From contig DASRCB010000424.1 of assembly GCA_035653295.1 (NCBI GenBank), forward strand, positions 1-31,800: a stretch of 31,800 nt of DNA, given 5' to 3'. Origin of the DNA: DASRCB01 sp035653295. GTDB lineage: Bacteria; Acidobacteriota; Terriglobia; Bryobacterales; Bryobacteraceae. The notes beneath the pieces were generated by a model. It had not been told where the DNA came from and ran no database searches. It saw nothing but the letters and a program-made list of their open reading frames with translations. A program made the position numbers and the translations under genes. Below, in pieces: positions 7,015-17,889 of this stretch (position 1 is its first letter; every line of letters begins with the position of its first letter).

Positions 7015-8303
7015 GCCGCCGTTAGAACGCGGCCGTGCTTGGAGCCCTTCCAGCCGTAGTACATGATGTACAGGTAGCAGACGGCCGGAAGAATGAAGGA
7101 CCGGTGCAGCCCGATGCGGTCGGCCAGAGCGCCCATGGCGAACGGAATCACTGCGCCACCGACAATGGCCATGATCAGCACGCCCGAACCCTTCCCGGTC
7201 AGCTTGCCGAGCCCATCGATGCCGAGGGTGAAGATGGTGGGGAACATGATGGAGTTGAACAGTCCGACGAGGATGACGCTCCACATCGCGATGTGGCCGG
7301 TGGTGACTATGGTGGTGAGCACGAGGGCGCAGGCGATCATCGCCGCGCAGCCGAGCACGATTCCGGGCTTGATCCTGCGCATGACGGCCGAGCCCGCGAG
7401 GCGGCCGACCATCAGTCCGCCCCAGTAATAGGAAAGATATGCGGCGGCGGCGACTGGAGTGAGCGCGCCGATTTCGGGTTGCGTCAGATAACTCACCAGA
7501 AGGCTTCCAATCGCGACTTCGGCCCCGACATAAACGAAAATGCCGACCGCCCCGAGCACGAGGTGCGGAATTTTCCAGACGTTGCCCTGATCGCCATGGA
7601 CGTGATGATCGGCGTCTTCAATGGTGGACATCACCGGGAAATGGAAGCGGGACAGCACGAATGCCAGCACGAACAGCAGGATGGCGATGCCGATGTATGG
7701 CATCTTTACGGACGAAGCCTCGAGCGCGCGGTGGGCCTGGAGCTGCTCCGGAGTGAGCCCGCGTTCACCGGTTCCCGTGGTCGCGGACAGGATCAGGAAG
7801 CCGCCGATCGCCGGCCCAATTGTCGTGCCGAGGGAATTCATGGCCTGGGCGAGGTTCAGCCGGCTGGAGGCTTTGTCCTCGGGTCCCAGAGCGGCCACGT
7901 AAGGATTCGCGGCAACCTGCAGAATCGTCATCCCGGAGGCGAGGACATAGAAGGCAACCAGGAACAGCGGGTATGACGGTATGGTTGCCGCGGGCACAAA
8001 GATCAATGCGCCGAGACCCATGACCGACAGTCCCGTGGTGATGGAATTCTGGTATCCCAGGGCGGAAATAATTTTCGCAGACGGCAGGGCAAGAATGAAA
8101 TACGCGGAGAAAAAGATGAACTGCACGAAGGTGCTTTGCGCGTAATTCAGATCAAAAATGGCCTTTAGATGAGGAATGAGGATGTCGTTCAGCACGGTGA
8201 CAAATCCCCACATGAAAAAAACGGTGGTGATGGCGGCGAGCGCTGTGCCGTAATTCTGCCGCGGAGCGGACGTGGCCCGGACCTGCGCGCTGGGCTGGAT
8301 CAT
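7011..8303 (-). CDS. FucP/GluP-like sugar:proton symporter, MFS
   Basis: The 430-residue protein (ATG at 8303) is a 12-TM major facilitator of the fucose/glucose-galactose permease type. The evidence is the N-terminal TTVFFMWGFVTVLNDILIPH segment, followed by FDLNYAQSTFVQFIFFSAYF and the AANPYVAALGPEDKASSRLN stretch, all characteristic of FucP/GluP relatives. It would import a monosaccharide such as fucose, glucose or galactose with protons; which sugar cannot be read from the sequence. An in-frame GTG at 8324 would add seven residues but has no ribosome-binding site, whereas the ATG has GCGGACA nearby, so the ATG is preferred. It follows mutL with a short gap and overlaps the DUF2784 gene by 4 bp. 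Confidence 0.88.
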   Translation of the reverse strand: MIQPSAQVRATSAPRQNYGTALAAITTVFFMWGFVTVLNDILIPHLKAIFDLNYAQSTFVQFIFFSAYFILALPSAKIISALGYQNSITTGLSVMGLGALIFVPAATIPSYPLFLVAFYVLASGMTILQVAANPYVAALGPEDKASSRLNLAQAMNSLGTTIGPAIGGFLILSATTGTGERGLTPEQLQAHRALEASSVKMPYIGIAILLFVLAFVLSRFHFPVMSTIEDADHHVHGDQGNVWKIPHLVLGAVGIFVYVGAEVAIGSLLVSYLTQPEIGALTPVAAAAYLSYYWGGLMVGRLAGSAVMRRIKPGIVLGCAAMIACALVLTTIVTTGHIAMWSVILVGLFNSIMFPTIFTLGIDGLGKLTGKGSGVLIMAIVGGAVIPFAMGALADRIGLHRSFILPAVCYLYIMYYGWKGSKHGRVLTAA

Positions 8304-8345
8304 CGTGTCCGCAGTGTATCGCACCGGGGTGTCTGCGCGCCCGGC

Positions 8346-10271
8346 TCAGATGCGATGGAAACTACGCAGAATGTCGTGGGTGGTGTAGCGCAGCGCGATG
8401 GGCCGTCCGTGCGGACAGCTCATGGGGTACTCGGTGCGGGCGAGCGCCTGAAGCAGCCATTCGATCTTGGCCGGCTCCAGACGCATGTTCACCTTGATGG
8501 CCGCGCGGCAGGCGATGGAAGCCGCCATGCCGCGGCGCAGATCCTGAACGGAGGCGCGGCGGAGCTCATTCTCGGCCACCTCGAGGATCTCGCGAATGAT
8601 GCGCTCGATATCAGCGAGGCTCGCGTCGGCGGGCGCGGCTTTAACGGCGATGGTCCGCGTGCCGAAGGGCTCGGTTTCGAAACCGGCGTGCTCCAGTTCG
8701 CCGGCGATGCGGGCATACTCGATCTGCTGGGCAGGGCTGAGCTCGAGCAGCAGCGGCATGAGCAACTGCTGCTTCTCGACGCGGCCGTCGGCCATCTGCT
8801 TCAGCACCTTTTCAAACAGGATGCGCTCGTGCGCCACGTGCTGGTCGATGATCCACAGACCGTCGCGGCCGGCGGCGACGATGAAGCTGTCGTGAATCTG
8901 GCCGAGCGGGCGGAGGTCCGGCAGCGCGGCCAGAGATTGGACGACGCTCGAGGCGGCGCCCGGCGGCAGAGGCCCGTGCGTATCCGGGACCGGCATTCGC
9001 GTAGCGGCGGGCTGCGGCAGCACGGCCGCGACCGGGATCGGCTCTCCGCTGAAATCGAGGCGCGGCGCGGGGCCGGAGGAGGCGTGCAGCGTGAACGCCG
9101 GCAGATCTTCGAATCGCTCCGCCGTGGCTGCGGCATCGGGAATGGGCTCGAACCGCTGGTTTTCGATGCGCTGCGTGAAATCCGAAAACGGCAGATCGGC
9201 GGCGGGCTGGGGACGCCACTCCGGGGAGAGATTCGATACCGGCCGGGCCTGCATCAGCCTGTCGCGGATCGAGTCGCGAACAAAATCGTGGACGAATGTG
9301 CCGTGCCGGAAGCGCACTTCAGTCTTGGACGGATGCACGTTCACATCCACCTCCTCCGCGTCGCAGTCCAGGAACAGAAGCGCGAAGGGGTAACAGGACG
9401 GCGGCATCAGATTGTGATACGCCGACGAGAGCGCGTGCATGAGCAGACGGTCGCGAATGAGCCGGCCGTTGACGAACAGGTAGATGGAGTTGCGGTTGAG
9501 CTTTTGCACCTGCGGACCGGATATGAATCCGCGCAGGGCGAAGACGCGGCTGGCCATCTCCTCCGGCTCGGCAACGTTCAACTCGCGCTCGATCATGCCG
9601 AGATCGATCAGCTCGTCAAGCACGCTCGCGCCAAACACCTGGTAAACGCGGTCGCGGATCTCGGCAACCGGGGTAACGTCCAGCAATTCGTTCGCGCCAT
9701 GGCACAGCTCGAACGACTTGTCCGGGTGGGCGAGGCTGTAATGCGTCACCAGGGAGGCGATGTGCGCCAGTTCCGTTTGCTCGGAGCGGAGGAATTTCTT
9801 CCGCGCGGGCACGTTGAAGAACAGGTCGCGGACGGTGATCACGGTTCCACGCGCGGAGGGGAATTCGTCGCAGGACAGCAGCCTGCCGCCGGCGATTTCG
9901 ATGCGCGTTCCGGTGCTCTCTTCGTCAGACCGCGTTTCAAGCGCCAGGCGCGAGACGGAGCCGATGGAAGGAAGCGCCTCGCCGCGGAAGCCGAGGGTCG
10001 AGATGGCGAGCAGGTCCCGGACGTCGCTCAGCTTGCTGGTGGCATGCCGTTCGAATGCCAGCAGCGCGTCATCGCGCAGCATGCCGCTGCCGTTGTCAGC
10101 CACGCGAATGAGTCTTCGCCCGCCGCTTTCGACGTCGATGCGCAGTTCGGTAGCCCCGGCGTCGAGGGAGTTCTCCAGCAGTTCCTTGACGACGGACGCC
10201 GGCCGCTCCACAACCTCGCCTGCCGCGATTTTGTTAGCGACCGCGTCCGAGAGGACGCGAATGCGACCCAT
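8346..10271 (-). CDS. mutL: DNA mismatch repair protein MutL (endonuclease type)
   Basis: The 641-residue protein has the GHKL ATPase N-terminus with its motifs in order: ELLENSLDAGA, DNGSGM and STLGFRGEALPSI. A transducer domain follows to about residue 330, with FVNGRLIRD and VDVNVHPSKTEVRF. A Pro/Ala-rich linker of about 120 residues leads to the C-terminal dimerisation domain. That domain contains DQHVAHERILFE starting at Asp476, fitting the DQHx(2)E(x4)E endonuclease metal motif except that the usual Ala is Val. It ends with the ACRAAIK and CPHGRP motifs. It should therefore nick DNA, unlike E. coli MutL, and pair with a MutS encoded elsewhere. The gene sits 18 bp after the M1 aminopeptidase stop, probably in the same transcript. 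No strong ribosome-binding site is visible. Confidence 0.97.
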   Translation of the reverse strand: MGRIRVLSDAVANKIAAGEVVERPASVVKELLENSLDAGATELRIDVESGGRRLIRVADNGSGMLRDDALLAFERHATSKLSDVRDLLAISTLGFRGEALPSIGSVSRLALETRSDEESTGTRIEIAGGRLLSCDEFPSARGTVITVRDLFFNVPARKKFLRSEQTELAHIASLVTHYSLAHPDKSFELCHGANELLDVTPVAEIRDRVYQVFGASVLDELIDLGMIERELNVAEPEEMASRVFALRGFISGPQVQKLNRNSIYLFVNGRLIRDRLLMHALSSAYHNLMPPSCYPFALLFLDCDAEEVDVNVHPSKTEVRFRHGTFVHDFVRDSIRDRLMQARPVSNLSPEWRPQPAADLPFSDFTQRIENQRFEPIPDAAATAERFEDLPAFTLHASSGPAPRLDFSGEPIPVAAVLPQPAATRMPVPDTHGPLPPGAASSVVQSLAALPDLRPLGQIHDSFIVAAGRDGLWIIDQHVAHERILFEKVLKQMADGRVEKQQLLMPLLLELSPAQQIEYARIAGELEHAGFETEPFGTRTIAVKAAPADASLADIERIIREILEVAENELRRASVQDLRRGMAASIACRAAIKVNMRLEPAKIEWLLQALARTEYPMSCPHGRPIALRYTTHDILRSFHRI

Positions 10272-10289
10272 GGATAGAGCGTAACGCGG

Positions 10290-12923
10290 CTATCGGCCGT
10301 AGCTCTCCAGAAACGCGGACAGCTCCGGACCCAGCGCCTCCTTCTGGGCGATGCACGAATTCATGCGCTCCAGCGTTTGGGCCAGAATGCGTGGACCGCC
10401 AGCGTGGCCGGCCATCCGCGGCGCGAAGAACTCCCGGATCTCGTCTCGATGCGTGGCGTCGCAGAACGCCGTGCCGACCTGGGGGAATTCGGCAGCGTCG
10501 TCGAGCCCGGCCGCTGTCGGCATCTGTTTGACCAGAGCGTCGTAGTTCCGCCGGACGAATTCCCACGGCAGCGCGCGCGTTTCCGGATACTCGAGGGGTC
10601 CGCGGAACAAGTGTTCCGATTCGCGCGGGTCGAATTCGTTTGTCAGCAGAATGGGGAGGGCCGCCCGGGCGATTTCCGGATTGCGAAAAGAACCCATGGC
10701 GTCGATGATTTCCTCGCGGAAGCGCTGGTCTTTCTCCTTCTTCGCTGCCGCGTGCAGCTGGTCGAAGAAATGGCGATCGCCAAATTCCGCCGCGATCCGG
10801 AGCACCGAGCCGGCCATTCCAGGGTTGACCGCATTGTGATCGCGCAGCCATTCAAGCGCAAGCTCGCGCGCTCGCGCGATCAATACGGGGTCGCGGCCCT
10901 GACTGGCGACAGCGGGCACCAGCGTCTCGCGCAGGAGCCGCTCATCCTCGCTCTCGCCGGGCTTCGGCTGCCATCCGAGTTCCTCCGCGCGCCTGCCGAA
11001 GTTGTCGCGAATGAACTGCTCCGCCTTCGGCTGGAGGGAAGCCGGGACGATGGGGCTTTCCAGAATCCCGGCAAGGTGGAGATCGGCTTCCACCACTTGT
11101 CGCGCCGGATCTTCCGCAAACCTCGGGACGAGGGCCAGCGCTGTTTTCGGCGAAATGGTTCCCGAATGCATCTCCGCATCAACGTCCCAAAGCAGGCCGA
11201 CACGCTCCGGTTCCGTGAGCAGACGGCCGTTATCCGCGGTGATCTTCGCCAGCAGGTCGGGGGTGTAATTGACGCGGTAATAGCCGTTGTCGCCGGCATT
11301 CCCGACAATCCAGTCGGGGCGGGAATAAGTCACGGGCGTTATTCGCGCGGCGGGCTGCGACAGCAGCGAGCACTCACTACGGCTTGCGGCCGCGCTGCCA
11401 TACCGCATGCACACAGGAATGTCCCAAGTCTGCGGCGGCGCGGCAGGTGAGCCGAGCGGCAAAGATCGGTTCTGGCGCAAATCGACCGAATCACGGTCCA
11501 GGGCGACGGACACCACGGGGACGCCCGCCTGATCGAGAAAGCTGTCGAACGCGGGCGTGATGTCCTTCCCCGCCGCCTCGCTGACGGCGCGAGTGAAGTC
11601 GGCCGCGGTCGCATTTCCGTCGGCGTGGCGCTTCATATACAAATGCACGCCGGCGCGAAACTTGTCAGGTCCGACCCAGCGCTCGAACATGGCGATGACG
11701 GCCGCGCCTTTTTCATACGTGATGTTGTCGAAAGCGTTGGCGATGTCGTCGTAGGAATCGATGGGCTGGCGGATGCGGCGCGCCGAAACCAGGCTGTCGA
11801 GCGCCATGGCCTTGGCCCGCTCGCTCGCTTCCGCGACATCCATCTTCCATGTGGGCTCCAGCTCAGCCAGGATCCGGCGCTCCATCCAGGTAGCGAACGC
11901 CTCGTTTAGCCAGATGTCGTTCCACCACGCGGTGGTCACCAGATCACCGAACCACTGGTGCGCCATTTCGTGCGCGGTCACCTCGGCAGCTTCGCGCTGC
12001 CGGGCCAGCGTGTCGGTCGCGGGATTGGAGAGCAGCAGGCTCTCATCGTAGGTGATGAGGCCGGCATTCTCCATTGCGAATCCGCCCACGCGCATGGAGA
12101 CGCTGTCGAGCTTCGGATACGGATACGGTATACCGAAGTACCGCTCCAGAGCCGCGAGCTGCCGCGGGATTGTTTCGACGGCATATTTCGTGTCGCCGCT
12201 GCGCCCGTGCGGCACGATGATGCGCACCGGCGTATTACCGACCTTACCCGCGTCAACGATGTCGAACGGCCCGACCGCAAAGGCCACCAGATAACTGGGC
12301 AGCGGACGCGTTTCGGCGAACTTCACTACCTTCATGCCATTCGGCGCCGGCGCTTCCGATACGGCGGGGTAATTGTTGAAAGCCTCCTGCTCATTCGGCA
12401 CGCGCAAGGTGAGCTGCCATGGCGTCTTGTAGGACGGCTCGTCAAAGCAGGGAAAGGCCCACCGCGCGCTGATGGCCTCGAACTGCGAATAAACGTACCA
12501 GCGGCCGTCCTGTTCCAGCTGGAAAACGCCGTCGCTGTTGCGGCGGTGGATTACACCCGTGTACTCGACGTGCAGTGTGCCCTCGCCCGAAATGGGTTGC
12601 CCAAAGTCGAAGCCCATCACCTCGTCTGTGCCGGGGACGATCTTTGCCGCGATCTGGTCCGCCCCGCTCCGCAACACGGCATTCGAGACCTTCAGCTGGT
12701 GCGCGTTCAGCCAGAGCAACGATTGCGGCTGCGTGAAGTCGATCTGAATGTCGATGGCGCCCTGGAATGTGTCCTGGTTCGGAACGATGGTCAGCTCCGC
12801 CGCGTAGCGCACCGGCCTCGCCGGTTCGTCCAGCCGCAGCGCGGGCGGCGTAACCGAGGCGCGCGCGCAGGTACAAAAGATAACGAGTGCGGCGGCGCCG
12901 CACACCTGGGGTAGATTCTTCAT
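10290..12923 (-). CDS. Secreted M1-family aminopeptidase
   Basis: The 877-residue product starts with a signal peptide (MKNLPQVCGAAALVIFCTCA followed by RAS), so it is probably periplasmic. The catalytic domain has the GAMEN-like exopeptidase motif GGFAMEN ending at residue 286. It also has the zinc site HEMAHQWFGD (His318, His322) with the second glutamate at 341 in NEAFATW, exactly the HEXXH-x18-E spacing of M1 enzymes. The C-terminal half is an ERAP1-C-like helical region, as in puromycin-sensitive/ERAP-type aminopeptidases. It would trim N-terminal residues from peptides. The ATG at 12923 is preferred over an in-frame TTG at 12953, because the TTG lies inside the terminator hairpin and would place extra residues before the signal peptide. 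Confidence 0.93.
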   Translation of the reverse strand: MKNLPQVCGAAALVIFCTCARASVTPPALRLDEPARPVRYAAELTIVPNQDTFQGAIDIQIDFTQPQSLLWLNAHQLKVSNAVLRSGADQIAAKIVPGTDEVMGFDFGQPISGEGTLHVEYTGVIHRRNSDGVFQLEQDGRWYVYSQFEAISARWAFPCFDEPSYKTPWQLTLRVPNEQEAFNNYPAVSEAPAPNGMKVVKFAETRPLPSYLVAFAVGPFDIVDAGKVGNTPVRIIVPHGRSGDTKYAVETIPRQLAALERYFGIPYPYPKLDSVSMRVGGFAMENAGLITYDESLLLSNPATDTLARQREAAEVTAHEMAHQWFGDLVTTAWWNDIWLNEAFATWMERRILAELEPTWKMDVAEASERAKAMALDSLVSARRIRQPIDSYDDIANAFDNITYEKGAAVIAMFERWVGPDKFRAGVHLYMKRHADGNATAADFTRAVSEAAGKDITPAFDSFLDQAGVPVVSVALDRDSVDLRQNRSLPLGSPAAPPQTWDIPVCMRYGSAAASRSECSLLSQPAARITPVTYSRPDWIVGNAGDNGYYRVNYTPDLLAKITADNGRLLTEPERVGLLWDVDAEMHSGTISPKTALALVPRFAEDPARQVVEADLHLAGILESPIVPASLQPKAEQFIRDNFGRRAEELGWQPKPGESEDERLLRETLVPAVASQGRDPVLIARARELALEWLRDHNAVNPGMAGSVLRIAAEFGDRHFFDQLHAAAKKEKDQRFREEIIDAMGSFRNPEIARAALPILLTNEFDPRESEHLFRGPLEYPETRALPWEFVRRNYDALVKQMPTAAGLDDAAEFPQVGTAFCDATHRDEIREFFAPRMAGHAGGPRILAQTLERMNSCIAQKEALGPELSAFLESYGR

Positions 12924-12933
12924 AAATGCCGGG

Positions 12934-12964
12934 AAATGACAAGGGCTCACCAATCGGTGAGCCC
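12934..12964 (-). terminator. Intrinsic terminator after rho
   Basis: A perfect 9-bp stem GGGCTCACC/GGTGAGCCC with a 4-base loop occupies 12943-12964. On the minus strand it is followed by TTGTCATTT, a broken U-run. It sits 38 bp after the rho stop and about 20 bp before the aminopeptidase start. It could end the clpX-lon-engB-rho transcript or act as an attenuator for the aminopeptidase-mutL-permease run. Confidence 0.65.
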
Positions 12965-13002
12965 GGTTGTCCAGTATAGTTGACGCGCGCCGGAGCCGCA
13001 GG

Positions 13003-14673
<1,671 letters not shown>

Positions 14674-15256
14674 ATCGCTTGCCAAATTTCCCTCACTCCC
14701 CGGCCGGTGATGGCCGAGAACGGCACCGGCTCGTGGTCCAGCCGCTCGTTGCGGATGCCTGCCATGCCGTGGTGTTGCTCTTTCTGCGACTTCAACTTGT
14801 CCGTCTTCGTGGCGACCACCAGGTACGGCCGCCGGTGGAACTCCAGCCACTGTTTCAGTTCCACATCCTGGTCCATCCACCCACGCCTGCTGTCCAGCAG
14901 CAGGAAGCAGAGTTCCAGGTTTCTTCGCTTTTCGAGATAACTTTCAATGAGCTGCTTCCAGCTCGCCCGGATCGCGGCCGGCGCCTGTGCAAAACCGTAC
15001 CCCGGCAGGTCCACGAAGCAGAGGTTATTCTCCACCCGGTAAAAGTTGATGACCTGCGTACAGCCCGGCTTCGCGCTGGTGAACGCCAGCCCCCGTTTGC
15101 CCGTCAAAGCATTCAACAGGCTCGATTTGCCGACGTTGCTCCGGCCCAGAAAAGCAAATTCCGGGAGGCTCTCGGCCGGAAACTGCTCCGGCCGCGCCGC
15201 ACTAACCACAAACTCCGCTTCCATGAGGCTGAGACGTCCTGGCGAGTCAGCCCCCG

Positions 15257-15274
15257 GATCGGACCCAGCCGATC
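15257..15274. other. Small stem-loop between lon and engB
   Basis: GATCGG and CCGATC form a perfect 6-bp stem around a 6-base loop in the 70-bp lon-engB gap. There is no U-run on the minus strand, so it is not a standard terminator. It could be an mRNA processing or stability element. Chance occurrence in GC-rich DNA is possible. Confidence 0.25.
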
Positions 15275-15294
15275 TTCGGAAGCCTGCAACAGAA

Positions 15295-17724
15295 TTAATG
15301 CGTTATGTTCTCTTCACTCTGCCGCGCTATCTCCACGGCAGGGGCGGTGGCCGCCAGGGGCAGCGCCACGATCTCCCTTTCAAGCGCCAGCTTCAGCACC
15401 TCATCCATGGAGGTGACGAAGTGCAGCTTCATATCCCTGCGGATGTTCTCTGGAATATCCGGCAGGTCCTTCTCGTTGTCTTTCGGCAGAATCACCTCGC
15501 AAATTGAGTGCCGGTGAGCCGCCATGATCTTTTCCTTTAATCCCCCGATGGGCAGAACGCGGCCACGAACCGTGATTTCGCCGGTCATAGCCACGTCGCC
15601 GCGTACCGGTATCCCGGTGAGCGCGCTAGAGATACTCGTGGCCAGGGTAATCCCCGCCGAGGGTCCGTCCTTGGGAATGGCCCCCTCGGGGACGTGCACG
15701 TGAATGTCGATATTACGGTAAAAGTCGCGGGGGAGTCCCAGCATTTGAGCGCGAGACCGCACATAGCTCATGGCCGCGTGCGCTGACTCCTGCATGACGT
15801 CGCCCAGCTTGCCGGTGGTTGCAAGTTTCCCGCGGCCTTCCATGACCGCCGCTTCCGTGGTCAGAATCGAGCCGCCGACTTCGGTCCAGGCCAGCCCCGT
15901 CGTGGCGCCCACTTCGTTCTTCTTTTCCGCCGCGAGGTCCCGGAACTTCTGCGGCCCCAGGTAGTCGGCCACGGTTTGCTCGCTCAGGGTCGACTTCTCC
16001 GGCTTGTGGACCTTGCCTTCCGCGTCCGGCGTCTCCGCATCGACAACCTTACGGGCCACCTTGCGGCAGACGTTCCCGATTTCGCGCTCCAGATTGCGCA
16101 CCCCGGCTTCACGCGTGTAGTACTGGATCAACTGCTGAATGCCGCTCTCGGCGAAATCGAGGTTTTCGTCGTCCAGACCCGCCTGGGCCATCTGCTTCGG
16201 AACCAGGAACCGCTTGGCGATTTCCATTTTTTCCAGCTCGGTGTAGCCGGAAAGCCGAATCACTTCCATGCGGTCCTGAAGCGCCGGCGGAATGGTGTGC
16301 AGCACGTTGGCGGTGGCGATGAAAAACACCTGGCTGAGGTCGTATTCGACATCGAGGTAATGATCCATGAACATGTAGTTCTGTTCCGGATCGAGGACCT
16401 CCAGCAGCGCCGCCGATGGATCGCCGCGGAAATCGGTGGACATCTTGTCCACCTCGTCCAGCATGAACACCGGGTTGCGCGTGCCGGCCTTCTTCATCAT
16501 CTGAAGAATCTGCCCGGGCAGCGCTCCGATGTAAGTCCGGCGGTGGCCGCGTACCTCCGCCTCGTCACGCACGCCGCCGAGCGACAGGCGGACGAACCGG
16601 CGGCCGGTGGCTTTCGCAATGGACATTCCGAGCGAGGTTTTGCCCACGCCAGGAGGCCCGACGAAGCACAGGATGGAGCCCTTCGGATTCTTTACCAGGC
16701 GCCGCACGGCCAGAAACTCGAGGATGCGCTCCTTGATCTTCTCCAGCCCGTAATGATCGGACTCGAGCACCTGCTGCGCAAACTTGAGATCGCGGATTTC
16801 CTTCGACTTCTTCTTCCACGGCACCGCGAGCATCCAGTCGAGGTAGTTGCGGCTGACGGTGGACTCGGCCGACATCGGCGGCATATTCTCCAGCCGCTTC
16901 AGCTCCGCCATGGCCTTTTCGAAGGCGTCCTTGGTCATCCCCGCGGTTTCGATCTTCTTCTTCAGCTCGTCGATCTCGCTCTTCTCGCCGCGGCCGAGCT
17001 CTTTCTGGATGGCCTTGATCTTCTCGTTGAGGTAATACTCTTTTTGCGCCTTCTCCATCTGGCGCTTGACGCGGCCCTGAATGGTGCGATCGACGTTGAG
17101 CTTTTCGATCTCGATGTCGAGCATTTCGGCCACCCGCGTCAGGCGGTCCACCGGATCGAAAATCTCCAGCAGCTCCTGCTTCTCCTCGATGGTGAGCTGC
17201 AGGTTGGCGCCGACGGTATCGGCCAGCTTGCCCGGCTCATCCACGCGGATAGCCGCGATCATGGTTTCGTAATTCAGGTTCTGGCTGAGCTTGACGTACT
17301 GCTCGAACAGCGTGGTCACGCGCGAGGTCAGGGCATCGAGTTGCGCGCCCGCCTCCACGCGATAGCCGAAGGTCTTCACTACCGCGCGGAAGAACCCTTC
17401 GTCTTCGCTGACGGTCACAACCTTCCCGCGCTCGATGCCTTCGACCAGGACCTTGATGTTCCCGTCGGGCAGGCGCAGGCTTTGAACGATGTTGGCGATG
17501 GTGCCGACGCTGTAAATCTCGTCCGGACGGGGTTCGTCCACCGAGGCGTCGTGCTGCGTCGCCAGGAAAATCTTCTTGTCTCCGGCGAGCGCTTCCTCCA
17601 GCGCTCGCACACTCGACTCCCGGCCCACCACGAACGGGGTCATCATGAACGGAAAGATGACCACGTCCCGGATCGGCATCATGGGCAGCCGCCGCGTGTC
17701 GGATTTCTCCCTGGATGTAAGCAT
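15295..17724 (-). CDS. lon: ATP-dependent protease Lon (LonA type)
   Basis: The 809-residue protein has the LonA layout. The N-terminal substrate-binding LAN domain starts near LPMMPIRDVVIFPFMMTPF, and a coiled-coil region carries QMEKAQKEYYLNEKIKAIQK. The AAA+ module has Walker A GPPGVGKT (about 356-363) and Walker B NPVFMLDEVDK. The C-terminal serine protease has Ser689 in KDGPSAG and Lys732 in GGLKEK, 43 residues apart as in E. coli Lon. It degrades misfolded and regulatory proteins in the cytosol. It lies between clpX (upstream) and engB (downstream) on the same strand, and has its own promoter-like site at 17805-17833. The ribosome-binding site is poor. Confidence 0.97.
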   Translation of the reverse strand: MLTSREKSDTRRLPMMPIRDVVIFPFMMTPFVVGRESSVRALEEALAGDKKIFLATQHDASVDEPRPDEIYSVGTIANIVQSLRLPDGNIKVLVEGIERGKVVTVSEDEGFFRAVVKTFGYRVEAGAQLDALTSRVTTLFEQYVKLSQNLNYETMIAAIRVDEPGKLADTVGANLQLTIEEKQELLEIFDPVDRLTRVAEMLDIEIEKLNVDRTIQGRVKRQMEKAQKEYYLNEKIKAIQKELGRGEKSEIDELKKKIETAGMTKDAFEKAMAELKRLENMPPMSAESTVSRNYLDWMLAVPWKKKSKEIRDLKFAQQVLESDHYGLEKIKERILEFLAVRRLVKNPKGSILCFVGPPGVGKTSLGMSIAKATGRRFVRLSLGGVRDEAEVRGHRRTYIGALPGQILQMMKKAGTRNPVFMLDEVDKMSTDFRGDPSAALLEVLDPEQNYMFMDHYLDVEYDLSQVFFIATANVLHTIPPALQDRMEVIRLSGYTELEKMEIAKRFLVPKQMAQAGLDDENLDFAESGIQQLIQYYTREAGVRNLEREIGNVCRKVARKVVDAETPDAEGKVHKPEKSTLSEQTVADYLGPQKFRDLAAEKKNEVGATTGLAWTEVGGSILTTEAAVMEGRGKLATTGKLGDVMQESAHAAMSYVRSRAQMLGLPRDFYRNIDIHVHVPEGAIPKDGPSAGITLATSISSALTGIPVRGDVAMTGEITVRGRVLPIGGLKEKIMAAHRHSICEVILPKDNEKDLPDIPENIRRDMKLHFVTSMDEVLKLALEREIVALPLAATAPAVEIARQSEENITH

Positions 17725-17804
17725 GGAAAAGAAAGGATCGAATGCCGGGTTAGTTGAGCCTGTCCGGTCCCGGCTGGGGTTTTACCTGTACACGAACTGT
17801 CCTT

Positions 17805-17833
17805 AGTATAGCACCGCTCAGGCGGCCTGTGCA
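17805..17833 (-). promoter_or_regulatory. Sigma70-like promoter upstream of lon
   Basis: On the minus strand, TGCACA (4 of 6 bases of TTGACA) at 17828-17833 is followed after exactly 17 bp by TATACT (5 of 6 of TATAAT) at 17805-17810. The site is about 80 bp before the lon start, in the 165-bp gap after clpX. This suggests lon can be transcribed apart from clpX. I found no CIRCE-like heat-shock element in the gap. Confidence 0.5.
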
Positions 17834-17889
17834 TCAGCCGCCGGTGTCGCTGCTCCGTATTACGTCCGCAGTACTAAGACTTCCGCCGG

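Noticed and set aside
8844..8846. Val in place of Ala in the MutL endonuclease motif as a sign of inactivation
   Set aside because: The metal-binding Asp, His and Glu residues and the CPHGRP motif are all present, so activity is expected.
8169..10277. 702-codon plus-strand frame opposite mutL
   Set aside because: It covers mutL exactly on the other strand and its product has the Arg/Gly/Glu-rich composition of antisense frames.
12924..12953. Upstream TTG start for the M1 aminopeptidase
   Set aside because: The codon falls in the terminator stem and would add residues in front of a normal signal peptide.
15976..17757. 593-codon plus-strand frame opposite lon
   Set aside because: Antisense shadow; the minus strand carries all Lon motifs.
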